64,000 nucleotides of DNA from Methylocystis rosea SV97 (GCF_000372845.1 NZ_KB889963.1:124001-188000), one strand, 5' to 3'; numbered from the stretch's first letter, positions 18,403-27,533 are shown. Notes: generated by a model from the letters alone, not told the origin. Numbers and translations are program-made.

Positions 18403-20882
18403 ACGCGCTCGCGCGCCATCGCGCCCTCAGCAGAATCTGGTCTTCGCAGCCCGGCTGGAGAGGCGTCATTTCGACGGTCAATCACAGCGATATCGGCAGA
18501 ATGTTTCTTCTTGTCGCGACGCTCTTCTTTCTGATCGGCGGCGTCCTCGCAATGTTGATCCGAACGCAGCTCGCCACGCCGCATTCGGCGTTCGTCGCGC
18601 CCGCGATCTACGATCAGATCTTCACGATGCATGGAACAGTCATGATGTTCCTCTTCGCGATTCCGCTGCTCGAAGGCGCGGCCGTCTATCTGCTGCCGAA
18701 GCTGCTGGGCACGCGCGATCTCGCCTATCCGCGCCTCTCGGCCTATGGCTTCTGGTGTTACGTGTTCGGCGGGTTGATGCTGGTCTTCGCCTTGCTGGCC
18801 GGCCTTGCGCCAGACAGCGGCTGGTTCATGTATCCGCCGCTGTCTTCGAGCGCGCATTCGCCCGGCGTCAACGCCGACTTTTGGCTCATCGGCGTCACCT
18901 TCGTCGAAGTGTCAGCCATCGCCGCGGCCGTCGAGATTTGCGTCTCGATCCTGAAGTTTCGCGCGCCGGGCATGTCGCTGGACCTCATGCCGATCTTCGC
19001 CTGGTATGCGCTCGTCACCGCGCTGATGATCCTGATGGGCTTTCCGCCGCTGATCCTTGGCTCCATTCTGCTGGAACTGGAACGCGCCTTCGGCTTTCCC
19101 TTTTTCGAATCCGCGCTCGGCGGAAGTCCCCTGCTCTGGCAGCACCTCTTCTGGCTCTTCGGCCATCCGGAAGTCTACATCATCTTCCTGCCCGCCGCCG
19201 GCGTCATCTCCACAGTCCTTCCGGTGATGGCGCGCACAACGCTGCTTGGTTATCGATGGGTCGTGGCGGCGGCCGTCGCGCTGGCGTTCCTGAGCTTCGG
19301 GCTCTGGGTGCACCACATGTTCGCGACAGGCATTCCGCATATGGGACTGGCGTTCTTCTCGGCCGCCTCGACGCTCGTCGCGGTTCCCACAGGCATCCAA
19401 ATTTTCGCCTGGCTCGGCACGCTATGGAAAGGGTGGCCGCGGCTCACGCTACCGATGCTCTACATCATCGGCTTTTTCTTCACCTTCGTGATTGGCGGCC
19501 TGACGGGGGTCATGGTGGCGATCGTGCCGTTTGACTGGCAGGCGCATGACACGGCCTTCATCACCGCGCATCTGCATTATGTGCTGTTTGGCGGATTCGT
19601 CTTTCCGATGCTCGCAGGGCTGTATTACTGGCTTCCCCAGCTCACCGGCCGCAAGCGCTTCTTTCGAATCGGCGAGATGGCCTTTTGGCTCATTTTTCTC
19701 GGTTTCAACGGCGCCTTCTTGGCGATGCACTGGGTCGGCCTTCTCGGCCAGCGACGGCGGATCGCCTGGTATCCTGAGGACGCCGGCTGGACCGCAATCA
19801 ATCTGTTTTCTTCGATCAGCAGCTTCGTCATGGCGATCGGCGTCGCGATGGTGGTTTTCGACATTGCGCTGCATGCGCTTCTCGCGATCCAAGGTTCGCG
19901 CAATCCCTGGGACGCCGGAACGCTCGAATGGGCGATGCCGACGCCCCCTGCCCCGTATAACTTCGCCAGCATACCGATCGTCCGCAGTCGTGAACCGCTG
20001 GCGGCGGACCCAGCCATCGGGGATCAAATCGCCCGCGGCGAATATTTTCTTGGCGAGCCGCGCGGAGACTTGCGCGAGACGTTGACCGTCGACGCGGCGA
20101 GCGGCAGGCCTGAAGCTCTGGTCATCTTCCCCGGCAATTCGACGCTGCCCATCACGCTTGCGGCGGCCACGGGAGCGGCGTTCCTCGCCGCGCTGATTAG
20201 AGCCTATTGGATCGTTCCGCTCGCCTTGTTGCTCGTCGTCGGCCTTTCGCTGCGCTGGGGCTGGTCGCAAGACGCGGCTGCGTATCCTGGACTTCAGAAT
20301 GTCGGGCGCGCGACGCTTCTGCCCCAGGCCATCGAGACTGATCGGTCTCCCGGCTGGTGGGGATCGGTCTTCCTGCTTGTCGCGGACACGGTTCTCTTTG
20401 GCTCTCTCTTCTTCGGATATGCATTTCTTTGGACCGTCGGACCCAATTGGCCGCCGCCCCAATGGCTGTCGCTCTCCGTTCTTGAACTGGCCCTCGGTCT
20501 CATCGGCGCAGCAGTGGAGGTCATCGGCATACGCCTCGCGGGGCGCGCCGTTTCCCGCAGTTCGCCGTCCTCACACGGCACTCTCCTCGCCCTGGCCGGC
20601 GCCGCAATGACAATGGCGGCGCTTGCGATGGCGCTAACGCGCGCAGGCCAACTGACGGACTACGCCTATGGCGCGACGATTTTCGTGATGATCGCCTATG
20701 CGTTCATTCATGCGGCGATCGCGGCGATCATGATTTGCTCGCTCGCATATCGAACCTTGCGCGGCGGCGCGTCGTGTCCCCGAACATCGAACGTCAACAT
20801 TGTGCGCCTCTGGACCGATTATGCCGCCTTTGTCGCCGCAACCAGCCTCATCGCGACGCAATTCTCGAGCTATCTCACATGA
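18399..20882 (+). CDS. Heme-copper oxidase subunit I + III fusion
   Basis: An 827-residue fusion. Residues 1 to about 540 are CtaD/CyoB-like: low-spin heme His in MHGTVMMF, the CuB/Tyr motif WLFGHPEVYIIF with the A1-type Glu, the CuB His pair WVHHMF and the heme a3 region HLHYVLFGG. Residues from about 590 form the multi-helix subunit III part. It couples O2 reduction to proton pumping in the inner membrane. The start overlaps the subunit II stop by 4 nt, and its stop overlaps the next start (ATGA). Because subunit II lacks CuA, quinol is the likely donor. Confidence 0.92.
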   Translation: MNALARHRALSRIWSSQPGWRGVISTVNHSDIGRMFLLVATLFFLIGGVLAMLIRTQLATPHSAFVAPAIYDQIFTMHGTVMMFLFAIPLLEGAAVYLLPKLLGTRDLAYPRLSAYGFWCYVFGGLMLVFALLAGLAPDSGWFMYPPLSSSAHSPGVNADFWLIGVTFVEVSAIAAAVEICVSILKFRAPGMSLDLMPIFAWYALVTALMILMGFPPLILGSILLELERAFGFPFFESALGGSPLLWQHLFWLFGHPEVYIIFLPAAGVISTVLPVMARTTLLGYRWVVAAAVALAFLSFGLWVHHMFATGIPHMGLAFFSAASTLVAVPTGIQIFAWLGTLWKGWPRLTLPMLYIIGFFFTFVIGGLTGVMVAIVPFDWQAHDTAFITAHLHYVLFGGFVFPMLAGLYYWLPQLTGRKRFFRIGEMAFWLIFLGFNGAFLAMHWVGLLGQRRRIAWYPEDAGWTAINLFSSISSFVMAIGVAMVVFDIALHALLAIQGSRNPWDAGTLEWAMPTPPAPYNFASIPIVRSREPLAADPAIGDQIARGEYFLGEPRGDLRETLTVDAASGRPEALVIFPGNSTLPITLAAATGAAFLAALIRAYWIVPLALLLVVGLSLRWGWSQDAAAYPGLQNVGRATLLPQAIETDRSPGWWGSVFLLVADTVLFGSLFFGYAFLWTVGPNWPPPQWLSLSVLELALGLIGAAVEVIGIRLAGRAVSRSSPSSHGTLLALAGAAMTMAALAMALTRAGQLTDYAYGATIFVMIAYAFIHAAIAAIMICSLAYRTLRGGASCPRTSNVNIVRLWTDYAAFVAATSLIATQFSSYLT

Positions 20883-21202
20883 AGGACGTCGTTCGGATCG
20901 TCATCGCCATGCTCGTGTGGCTCGCCTTGTTCAGCGCCCTCTATGGGCTGGAGGGTGTGGGCTGCGCGGCAGGCTGGCATCGCATCCCGGTCAATGGCGC
21001 GACGCTCTTCCACGCCGCCATGACGCTTGTGTTTTTCGTCGCGCTTTTGATTCTCGTCGCAGTTCTCGTCGCGCTACGCTCGCCGCGCTTTCGCTCCGCC
21101 TCTCCCTTTGTCGCGCACATCAGCATCATTCTCGCCGTCGCGGCTCTCGTCGCGGGCGCATGGACTCTGTTTCCGGCCTTGGCGCTTTCACATTGCGCAT
21201 GA
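20879..21202 (+). CDS. Small membrane protein at the end of the oxidase operon
   Basis: A 107-residue protein with three hydrophobic helices (about residues 5-25, 40-65 and 78-100) and no recognised domain. It is translationally coupled to the subunit I+III gene through an ATGA overlap at 20879-20882. The position suggests an accessory (subunit IV-like) or assembly role; this is inference from context only. Confidence 0.7.
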   Translation: MKDVVRIVIAMLVWLALFSALYGLEGVGCAAGWHRIPVNGATLFHAAMTLVFFVALLILVAVLVALRSPRFRSASPFVAHISIILAVAALVAGAWTLFPALALSHCA

Positions 21203-21239
21203 GGGCTTCAGGCCGAACGCTCAGGCGCGGCGCGGCCTT

Positions 21240-21752
21240 TTACGGAAAACGCTCCAGCGGCTGGTCGGCGCGAACATAGAGCGGATGGCGCGGCGCGCCG
21301 CGCTGCGTCCTGCCGAGGCAGGCGAGACTCGCGCCCGAGGCGTGAAACATTCGCAGCGCGCCGTCAATTCGATCTTGTCGGGCCAGCGCGCCCCACGCGC
21401 AAACGATGGGGAGCGACTGATCGACCGCTTGCGCGGCGAGGCCAGCGAGCGTTTGCAAATTCTCCGGACCGAGCGGATCGCGCGCCGACCACAGCGCCTC
21501 AGGCGAGGGCGCGCGCAGCGCATAAAGATTGGCGACGATGAGTCCGCCCGCGCCTTCACGCCGCGCGAAGCCGATGCAGCGGCGAATTGTCGGATCGTCC
21601 TCTTTAGCGTCGGCCGTCGATGGATTGAGCATGACGAAGGGCAAATTCGGCGCATCGCTCCATTTGCGCGTGAGACTGTAGCGATACGCGCCGCACTTTG
21701 AGATGACGGCGGCTCTCTCAATCTCGCACGCTACGCCGGAGAGGCGAGGCAT
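21240..21752 (-). CDS. DUF1643 domain protein
   Basis: About 170 residues matching DUF1643: FVMLNPSTADAKEDDPTIRRC, then LIVANLYALRAP and a C-terminal GRTQRGAPRHPLYV. The biochemical role is unknown; members are scattered in bacteria and phages. I prefer ATG 21752 because GAAGGG lies 8 nt upstream; the further upstream ATG at 21824 has no ribosome-binding site. Confidence 0.8.
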   Translation of the reverse strand: MPRLSGVACEIERAAVISKCGAYRYSLTRKWSDAPNLPFVMLNPSTADAKEDDPTIRRCIGFARREGAGGLIVANLYALRAPSPEALWSARDPLGPENLQTLAGLAAQAVDQSLPIVCAWGALARQDRIDGALRMFHASGASLACLGRTQRGAPRHPLYVRADQPLERFP

Positions 21753-21859
21753 TGAGCTGACCCTTCGGCGCTCTGTTCCGGCGTCGGCGCTTTCAAATGT
21801 AGCGAATGATCTTACGATCGTCATTGCATCGAAGTCCGACTAATAAATCGGCCGAAACC

Positions 21860-21884
21860 GGAACATATCTGCAGCACGGCGGTT
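21860..21884 (+). promoter_or_regulatory. EcfG-type (general stress) promoter of csbD
   Basis: GGAAC (21860-21864), a 17-nt spacer, then GTT (21882-21884) match the alphaproteobacterial general-stress sigma factor consensus GGAAC-N16/17-GTT. It lies 61 nt upstream of the csbD start codon, a suitable distance. Confidence 0.65.
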
Positions 21885-21944
21885 ATTCATTTGTCTTGAC
21901 CGTGGCGATGGCCACGTAGCGATCTTCACAAGGAGGAAGTTTTC

Positions 21945-22196
21945 ATGAGTTCGACCAGCGATAAACTTAAAGGCGCCCTGAATGAAGCGACAGGGTCTGC
22001 GAAGCAGGCGGCCGGAAAGGTGATCGACTCTCCCCAACTGGAAGGCGAGGGCGTGTTGCAGGAAATGAAGGGGAAGGGCCAGACGGCGCTCGGAGAGGCC
22101 AAGGACGCCATTGCCGATGCGCTTGATGCCGCGGCGACCAAGGCGAAGGAAGTCGCCAAAAACGCCAAGGACGCCGTTCACAAGGCTACCGAATAA
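21945..22196 (+). CDS. CsbD family stress protein
   Basis: An 83-residue hydrophilic Ala/Lys-rich protein with the CsbD signature: DKLKGALNEATGSAKQAAGK, then EGEGVLQEMKGKGQ. CsbD proteins are abundant cytoplasmic proteins induced by general stress; their molecular role is unknown. A strong AGGAGG ribosome-binding site and an EcfG-type promoter stand upstream. It is the last core gene before the inserted element. Confidence 0.93.
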   Translation: MSSTSDKLKGALNEATGSAKQAAGKVIDSPQLEGEGVLQEMKGKGQTALGEAKDAIADALDAAATKAKEVAKNAKDAVHKATE

Positions 22197-22257
22197 GAGA
22201 TGCCGCTCGCGAGCCTCCCTCTCCTTACGAGGGGGAGGTTCGCCGTGCGGCGCTTAA

Positions 22258-22307
22258 TGGTGGGCGGCACAGGGATTGAACCTGTGACCCCTCCCGTGTG
22301 AAGGGAG
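22258..22307. repeat. Left attachment site: partial tRNA-Val 3' end
   Basis: Fifty bases identical to 49455-49504, covering CCA, acceptor 3' strand, T arm, variable loop and part of the anticodon arm of tRNA-Val on the minus strand. After base 22307 the match degrades and the D arm and 5' acceptor strand are missing, so this is not a functional tRNA. It marks the left end of the integrative element. Confidence 0.92.
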
Positions 22308-22470
22308 CGCCCTATCGTTGATGGCGGTTGTGGCGGGTGGATTTCAACCAAGAATGCACTGCTTTTCCATAATTCTGAATTGCGATGCTTGGATTTAGAT
22401 TGCTGGGATTTGCGGTCATGTGGTAGCTATCTGGTTGCTAATCGCTCTTAGCTACCATGGCTTTGCTTCC

Positions 22471-23742
22471 ATGCTGACCATTAAAACCATCGCGACGATC
22501 CCAATGGGCAAAACCCTTTGGGATGACGGCAAAGGCGCAGTTGCTGGCTTCGGCGCTCGGCGGCAAAGAGGCGACGCCGTCACCTATGTGCTCAAATACC
22601 GGACTCAGGACGGACGCCAGCGCTGGTTGACCATTGGGCGGCATGGTTCACCTTGGACGCCGGACCTCGCGCGCGCCGAGGCGCGGCGGCTTCTCGTCGA
22701 CGTGGCGAAGGGCGGCGATCCGGCGATGGAAAAGCGGCAAGGCCGTAAGGCCGCGACCGTCGCGCAACTCTGCGACGAATATCTTGCGGCAGCGAAGGCC
22801 GGACGCCTGCTCACGCGACGCGGCGTCATGAAGAAACCCGCCACTCTGGACGGTGACAGGGGCAGGATCGAGCGCCACATCAAGCCCTTGCTCGGCGATC
22901 TCAAGGTCGCTGCGGTTTCCCGCCAAGATATAGAGCACTTCAACAATCAAGTGAGTGAAGGCGCGACTGCAACGCGGATTAAGACCGGCAAGCACGGGCT
23001 CGCGATCGTGACGGGCGGACGCGGGACCGCGACTCGCGCCATGGGGTTGCTCGGCGCGATCTTTAATTACGCCGTCCGGCAAGGGCTCCGCCCGGACAAT
23101 CCAGCTGTAGGCGTCGCGCGCCATGCCTATGCGGAACGCCAGCGGCGCGCCTCGGATGCTGAATTCGCCGCACTCGGCGAGGCTCTTCGCACCATGCCGC
23201 CGACGACATGGCCGGCTGCGGTCGCCGCCGCGAAGTTTCTCGCGCTTACTGGCTGGCGGCGCGGCGAAGCGCTCGCGCTCCGATGGTCGGAAGTCGATTT
23301 GGTGACGCGGACGGGGCGGCTCCCGGACACAAAGACGGGCTTTTCACTGCGCCCACTCTCCCATGCGGCATGCGACGTGTTGCACGATCTCCCGCGCCTC
23401 GGCGCGCTTGTGTTTCCGGCTTCCGTGGGAATCGACAAGCATATGAGCGGATTCCGCAAGGTTTGGGTCCGCATTGCCGCGAAGGCTGGACTTTCTGACG
23501 ACGTGACGCCGCATGTGTTGCGGCACTCGTTTGCCTCGATCGCGGCGGACCTGGGATACAGCGAGCTGACGATTGCCGCGATAATCGGACACCGCAAGGC
23601 GACGATGACGAGCAAGTATGCCCATCATGCCGACGCGGTGCTGCTGGCAGCCGCGGATGCAGTTGCGAGCAAGATTTCCGAATTGATGGGAGACGCGCAG
23701 CCTGCGGGCGTCGTCGTCCCCCTCAGAGGAACGAGAGATTAA
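22471..23742 (+). CDS. Tyrosine recombinase (integrase)
   Basis: Site-specific recombinase that probably moves the element between attP and tRNA-Val. The N-terminal part resembles the P4-type arm-binding domain, a SAM-like core-binding domain follows, and the C-terminal catalytic domain shows Arg in TGWRRGEAL, HVLRHS, GHRK and the nucleophile Tyr in TSKYAHH. It sits 163 nt inside the left repeat and reads inward. The ATG at 22471 has no obvious ribosome-binding site; an upstream alternative start at 22420 would add 17 residues. Confidence 0.93.
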   Translation: MLTIKTIATIPMGKTLWDDGKGAVAGFGARRQRGDAVTYVLKYRTQDGRQRWLTIGRHGSPWTPDLARAEARRLLVDVAKGGDPAMEKRQGRKAATVAQLCDEYLAAAKAGRLLTRRGVMKKPATLDGDRGRIERHIKPLLGDLKVAAVSRQDIEHFNNQVSEGATATRIKTGKHGLAIVTGGRGTATRAMGLLGAIFNYAVRQGLRPDNPAVGVARHAYAERQRRASDAEFAALGEALRTMPPTTWPAAVAAAKFLALTGWRRGEALALRWSEVDLVTRTGRLPDTKTGFSLRPLSHAACDVLHDLPRLGALVFPASVGIDKHMSGFRKVWVRIAAKAGLSDDVTPHVLRHSFASIAADLGYSELTIAAIIGHRKATMTSKYAHHADAVLLAAADAVASKISELMGDAQPAGVVVPLRGTRD

Positions 23743-23748
23743 GCGAGA

Positions 23749-23808
23749 TGCGTGGGGATAGCGCGACGGCGCGACAAGCGAGACTAAGCCCCCTCGCTTC
23801 CCCACGCA
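23749..23808. repeat. Inverted repeat after the integrase
   Basis: TGCGTGGGGA (23749-23758) and TCCCCACGCA (23799-23808) are perfect 10-bp arms around a 40-nt loop that also contains repeats of AAGCGAGA. The site follows the integrase stop by 7 nt. It may be an integrase arm site or an RNA structure ending the int transcript. Confidence 0.5.
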
Positions 23809-23836
23809 CCTTTGGGGCGCTTCGCGAGGGCTCGCG

Positions 23837-24421
23837 ATGGGTGGATTGAACGACCGACCTCCAAATGCCGCTGGCACCATTCTGGGCCGCAAAAAAACGC
23901 CCGAAGACATCGAGTTCGAGAAGGAGCGGGCCGAACGGGAAGCCGCGCTCACCCGCGACGTGCAGCAGCGTCGTGCTCACTTGGAGGAAATACGCGCCCT
24001 CATATTCGAGAATAGCAAATGGGCGCTCAGTTCAAAGTCCGTCAATCAAAAAGAGAAAGCCGAGCTGCAAAAAAACCGCGGACAGCTAAACGAAACCTTG
24101 CAGCTGCTTGACAAGCTATTGAGCGTTTCGACGCCCGCCAGGCAGGCAGATGTCCTTTACTTCGCCGGAGAATTGCTTCGGTGCGGCATCGCGCTGGGGC
24201 GCTTCACTAAAGCCGAAAAGAAAACCCCAAAATATGGTCCGGCCTTTGTAGCGACGATCAATATCGTCAAGAAGCAGCTCAGGCGCGGCGAAACGCTCCA
24301 TACCATCCGTGAGCTTCAGAAGCTCAGGCCGGATATTTTCGGGCGCACTGAAAAAGACGCGCGTGCCTTGAAGGCACGCTATTACGAGGCCAGGAAGGTG
24401 TACGGCAATATTGATGGATAG
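23837..24421 (+). CDS. Hypothetical charged coiled-coil protein
   Basis: A 194-residue hydrophilic protein, no family recognised. Residues about 20-55 and 68-90 are charged, heptad-like helices (KERAEREAALTRDVQQRRA), and the C-terminal third is Arg/Lys-rich (ELQKLRPDIFGR). No membrane segment or signal peptide. The ATG follows GAGG 7 nt upstream. It lies between the integrase and an excisionase-like gene. Confidence 0.6.
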   Translation: MGGLNDRPPNAAGTILGRKKTPEDIEFEKERAEREAALTRDVQQRRAHLEEIRALIFENSKWALSSKSVNQKEKAELQKNRGQLNETLQLLDKLLSVSTPARQADVLYFAGELLRCGIALGRFTKAEKKTPKYGPAFVATINIVKKQLRRGETLHTIRELQKLRPDIFGRTEKDARALKARYYEARKVYGNIDG

Positions 24422-24517
24422 CGTACACAAATCGACGCTGCTCTGGCGAGAAGTTGAAGACTTTCACGCTCCGGGATGAGAAATAGATTGCCGCAAACTC
24501 GAACAAGAGGCGGCATA

Positions 24518-24811
24518 ATGCTACTGGGCAATTCAAAGAACGAACTCTCTGCAATCATTGCTGCGCTTGAAGCGCTACTTAGTCGCGACACGATCCTGTC
24601 GCGTCGGCAACTCGCAGAAAAGTCGGAGCAGGCGAACGTCCCCGTCGCCGAGAGTTCATTAGCGACGATGGCTTCGCGAGGATCGGGCCCGAAATTCACC
24701 AAATACGGGAACCGCTCCCTGTATCGGTGGGGCGATTATGTCGACTGGGTGGCCAGCAAGTCGACGGTGGCGCGCTCCACCTCCGAACATCGTGCGAAGG
24801 CCGCTACGTAG
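24518..24811 (+). CDS. Excisionase-like helix-turn-helix protein
   Basis: About 97 residues. The pattern SRRQLAEKSEQANVPVAESSLATMASRGSGP followed by KYGNRSLYRWGDYVDW resembles the winged-helix layout of excisionase/AlpA-like DNA-binding proteins, with the Arg-rich strand and the terminal YRWGDYVDW. I set the start at ATG 24518 behind GAGG; the upstream extension lacks such a site. Likely roles are excision or control of the downstream gene chain. It ends 2 nt before the next start. Confidence 0.55.
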   Translation: MLLGNSKNELSAIIAALEALLSRDTILSRRQLAEKSEQANVPVAESSLATMASRGSGPKFTKYGNRSLYRWGDYVDWVASKSTVARSTSEHRAKAAT

Positions 24812-24813
24812 CA

Positions 24814-25074
24814 ATGGCACTTGAAACGGCGAGGGCCGCAACCGCGCGATGCGGAAGCGACCCTTGGGAATGTCACAGCCTGGCGGGCGTCGACGGTTCC
24901 AAAAATAGCACCTCCGGCCTCAATCTCAAAGAGCTTCCGAGCCGCGCGACGCTCGCCCGCCGGTGGCCGGGGCTACGCATCAATCGTCTGACGTGGCGGT
25001 GGCGCGACGACGCGACCGGCGCAGGGGGCGATAATTTTCAATCGCTGCTCTCGTACATCGGGGCGAGCGCATGA
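24814..25074 (+). CDS. Hypothetical protein, first of the overlapping gene chain
   Basis: An 86-residue soluble protein without a recognised domain; LPSRATLARRWPGLRINRLTWRWRD in the C-terminal half could be a small DNA-binding helix-turn-helix. It starts 2 nt after the excisionase-like gene and ends in an ATGA overlap with the next gene, so it belongs to the same transcript. Confidence 0.55.
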   Translation: MALETARAATARCGSDPWECHSLAGVDGSKNSTSGLNLKELPSRATLARRWPGLRINRLTWRWRDDATGAGGDNFQSLLSYIGASA

Positions 25075-25316
25075 CCGCACGCCCCGCCCTCTCCATCCCC
25101 AGCGCCGGCGCACAGTGCCGTCAGCACATCGCCGAACTCGCCGGCGTCATCGGCGCCAGCGCCGAGATTATCGCTCGCTATGCAGAACTCGGCGACGATG
25201 TCGGGCTCGAATACCAACTGCGGCGATTGATCCTGCATGTTCGGGCCGCGACCCAGACGTTCAAAGACCTTGCCGAGTTTGAGAACGCGCGCCGCGCGGA
25301 AAGCGAGGCTGCGTGA
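25071..25316 (+). CDS. Small helical hypothetical protein
   Basis: An 81-residue, largely alpha-helical protein (residues about 15-75, with AELAGVIGASAEIIARYAELG and LRRLILHVRAATQTF). No family recognised. Both ends overlap neighbours by 4 nt (ATGA and GTGA), indicating translational coupling with the DUF3631 ATPase downstream. Confidence 0.6.
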   Translation: MTARPALSIPSAGAQCRQHIAELAGVIGASAEIIARYAELGDDVGLEYQLRRLILHVRAATQTFKDLAEFENARRAESEAA

Positions 25317-26875
25317 GCGATCAATCGCAACAGCGCTTGGCACCGCCGGAAACGTCCGATGGCTTCAATCCTGAAATCGCCCGTCTCGCGGCGCTTGATC
25401 CAATCGCTTATGACCGCGAGCGCCTCGCCGCGGCCGAGGAGCTAGGCTGTCGCGTCTCGACACTCGATAGCCTGGTCGCCAAAGCGCGCGCTGAAGCCGA
25501 CGAGCATAAGCAGGTCGACCTTTGCGCGGACGTTGATCCTTGCGCCGAGCCCATCGACGTGGGCGAACTGCTCGATGACATTGATGCAACGATCCGGCGC
25601 TTTATCATTTGCGACGACTCGACGAGGACGGCCGCAGTATTATGGATTGCGTTCACTTGGATCATCGAGCACGCCCAAGTCTCGCCGCTCGCCATTATCA
25701 CGGCGCCAGAAAAGGGATGCGGGAAGTCGCAGCTCTTGGACGTGGTCGGCCGCCTGTCCAAGCGCCCACTATTCGCGTCGAATATCTCGCCGGCCGCGAC
25801 ATTCCGCGTCATCGAAGCAAAGACGCCGACTTTGCTCATTGACGAGGCTGACGCCTTTTTCAAAGAGAACGAGGAATTGCGCGGCATTATCAACAGCGGC
25901 CACACTCGCACGTCGGCCTATGTCATCCGCACAGTAGGCGACGACTTCGAAGTCAAACAGTTTTCCACATGGGGCGCGAAGGCGATTGCCGGCATTGGGC
26001 GGTTGCCCGAAACCGTCATGTCGCGCGGGATTATCCTGGCGCTGCGTCGGAAGTTGAAAAGCGAAACAGTAGAGCGGCTGCGTCACGCCAAGCACGGCTT
26101 GTTCGATGCGCTCGCCGGGCGTCTGGCGCGCTTCGGACATGACTACGGAGCCGCTATCGCTCGCGCGAGGCCGCAACTGCCGGAAGCGTTAGGCGATCGC
26201 GAACAGGACAATTGGGAACATCTACTGGCCATCGCCGACCTGGCCGGAGGCTCGTGGCCGCAGGAAGTGCGGCGCGCCGCGCTGATGATGTGCTGCGCCA
26301 ATGATCGTGAAGACCTATCTCTCGGCGAGCAACTGCTTCACTCGATACGAGACGCGTTTGGCCAGGACGTGGCGGACAAGCTGTCGCGCGAAGAACTTCT
26401 ACGTCGTCTTGTCGCCGACGAGGAAGGACCATGGGCGACTTGGAACAAAGGCAAGCCAATGTCGGCGGCCCAGTTCCGGAAGCGTCTCGCCGCCTATGCG
26501 ATCAAGACAAAGAAGGTCCGTCTCGACACCTACACGACGGCGCAGGGATTCGAGCGCCGGCAATTCGAGGACGCTTGGAGTCGTTATCTTGATGGCGAGG
26601 ACCATGCTTCCACTGGGAGCACCCCTCAGAAACAGAACAATGGAACATCGCAGGAAACCGAGGCGTCTGGGCGTTCGGAGGCCGTTCCGGTTCCAGTTCG
26701 AGAATCGGAACATGCCGACTCCGCCGTCAATTCGTCGCCTGTTCCAAAATCAAAGTGGAACGGGAACGCGAACGGAACGGCGAAAAAGACGGAAAACTTG
26801 GATTGTTCCAATGTTCCAGTTCCGACCCCCACCTCTGGAGAAGACACGCCTCATGAAATCGAGGTGGAGCTGTGA
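25313..26875 (+). CDS. DUF3631 P-loop ATPase (replication primase/helicase-like)
   Basis: A 520-residue protein with Walker A APEKGCGKSQ at residues 131-140 and Walker B TLLIDEADAFF near 173-183, then the DUF3631 region that ends in LRRLVADEEGPW and a winged-helix-like tail. DUF3631 proteins are usually found in phages and integrated elements attached to primase modules, so a role in element replication is likely. The last ~90 residues are low-complexity (VPVPV, NGNANGTAKK). The start is GTG at 25313, overlapping the previous stop. Confidence 0.85.
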   Translation: MSDQSQQRLAPPETSDGFNPEIARLAALDPIAYDRERLAAAEELGCRVSTLDSLVAKARAEADEHKQVDLCADVDPCAEPIDVGELLDDIDATIRRFIICDDSTRTAAVLWIAFTWIIEHAQVSPLAIITAPEKGCGKSQLLDVVGRLSKRPLFASNISPAATFRVIEAKTPTLLIDEADAFFKENEELRGIINSGHTRTSAYVIRTVGDDFEVKQFSTWGAKAIAGIGRLPETVMSRGIILALRRKLKSETVERLRHAKHGLFDALAGRLARFGHDYGAAIARARPQLPEALGDREQDNWEHLLAIADLAGGSWPQEVRRAALMMCCANDREDLSLGEQLLHSIRDAFGQDVADKLSREELLRRLVADEEGPWATWNKGKPMSAAQFRKRLAAYAIKTKKVRLDTYTTAQGFERRQFEDAWSRYLDGEDHASTGSTPQKQNNGTSQETEASGRSEAVPVPVRESEHADSAVNSSPVPKSKWNGNANGTAKKTENLDCSNVPVPTPTSGEDTPHEIEVEL

Positions 26876-27225
26876 GCGCCGCCCGTCTTCTCAAAGAGGC
26901 CCGAGCCGCGGGCCTGTCCATTTCCGTCTCGCCCGCCGGCAAGCTCGCCTGCCGCGGTCCAGCGGAAACATTGGAGCGTCTCAAGCCCGCGCTCGCCGAA
27001 TGCCGTGACGAGCTGATTGAGGAACTGCGCTCCGAAGTCACGGCGGCATACGATCCCGAGCGTCTCCAGCGCGACGCCGATCGACAAAATGCCAGAGCCG
27101 CTCGCGAGGGATTAACCGATCGCTTCTGCCGCTGCGGCCATTTGGCGGAATTCGCCTGGCTCGGCGATGACGGTCGCGACGTTTGGATATGCGGCGAGTG
27201 TCTGCCGACAAGGGGGCGCGCATGA
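26872..27225 (+). CDS. TubC-type docking domain plus zinc-ribbon protein
   Basis: A 117-residue protein. Residues 1-50 (LLKEARAAGLSISVSPAGKL, then CRGPAETLERLKPAL) resemble the TubC N-terminal docking domain often found in phage and island proteins. The C-terminal part has CRCG and CGEC pairs spaced about 26 residues, a probable zinc ribbon. It may tether replication proteins to one another; that is inference. GTG start in the GTGA overlap with the ATPase gene. Confidence 0.65.
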   Translation: MSAARLLKEARAAGLSISVSPAGKLACRGPAETLERLKPALAECRDELIEELRSEVTAAYDPERLQRDADRQNARAAREGLTDRFCRCGHLAEFAWLGDDGRDVWICGECLPTRGRA

Positions 27226-27533
27226 GCCGCCGCCGCCTCCCCAACCGCCGCGCGGGCGAAACCATCGGCTTTGAATTTCGCGGCGCTGCCTATACCGCGA
27301 CCTTCTCCCACTTCCCCGATGGAAGGCTCGCAGAAATTTTTATCGACGCTGCAAAGCCATCAAACGACGCCGCGGATGATGCTCGCGATGCTGCGGTGGC
27401 AATGTCGATAGCCTTGCAGCATGGGACACCGCTTGAGGCAATCCGGGCTGCTCTGACGCGCGACGGCGCGGGACGGCCCGCCGGGATCTTGGGGGCCGCT
27501 CTTGATGCGATCGCGGAGGGCGCGCCGCAATGA
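27222..27533 (+). CDS. TSCPD-like domain protein
   Basis: A 103-residue protein resembling the stand-alone TSCPD domain: GFEFRGAAYTATFSHFPDGR, then AEIFIDAA and a helical ALQHGTPLEAIRAALTRD segment. TSCPD domains occur at the C-terminus of class II ribonucleotide reductases and as separate genes in phages and islands; their function there is unknown. ATGA overlaps at both ends. Confidence 0.7.
   Translation: MSRRRLPNRRAGETIGFEFRGAAYTATFSHFPDGRLAEIFIDAAKPSNDAADDARDAAVAMSIALQHGTPLEAIRAALTRDGAGRPAGILGAALDAIAEGAPQ

Noticed and set aside
18912-20462. Long minus-strand frames opposite the oxidase subunit I+III gene
   Set aside because: Arg/Glu-rich translation typical of antisense frames in high-GC DNA; the plus strand carries all oxidase motifs.
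22258-22330. Second tRNA-Val gene at the left end
   Set aside because: Only the 3' 50 bases match; the D arm and 5' acceptor strand are missing, so it is an attachment-site copy and not a tRNA.
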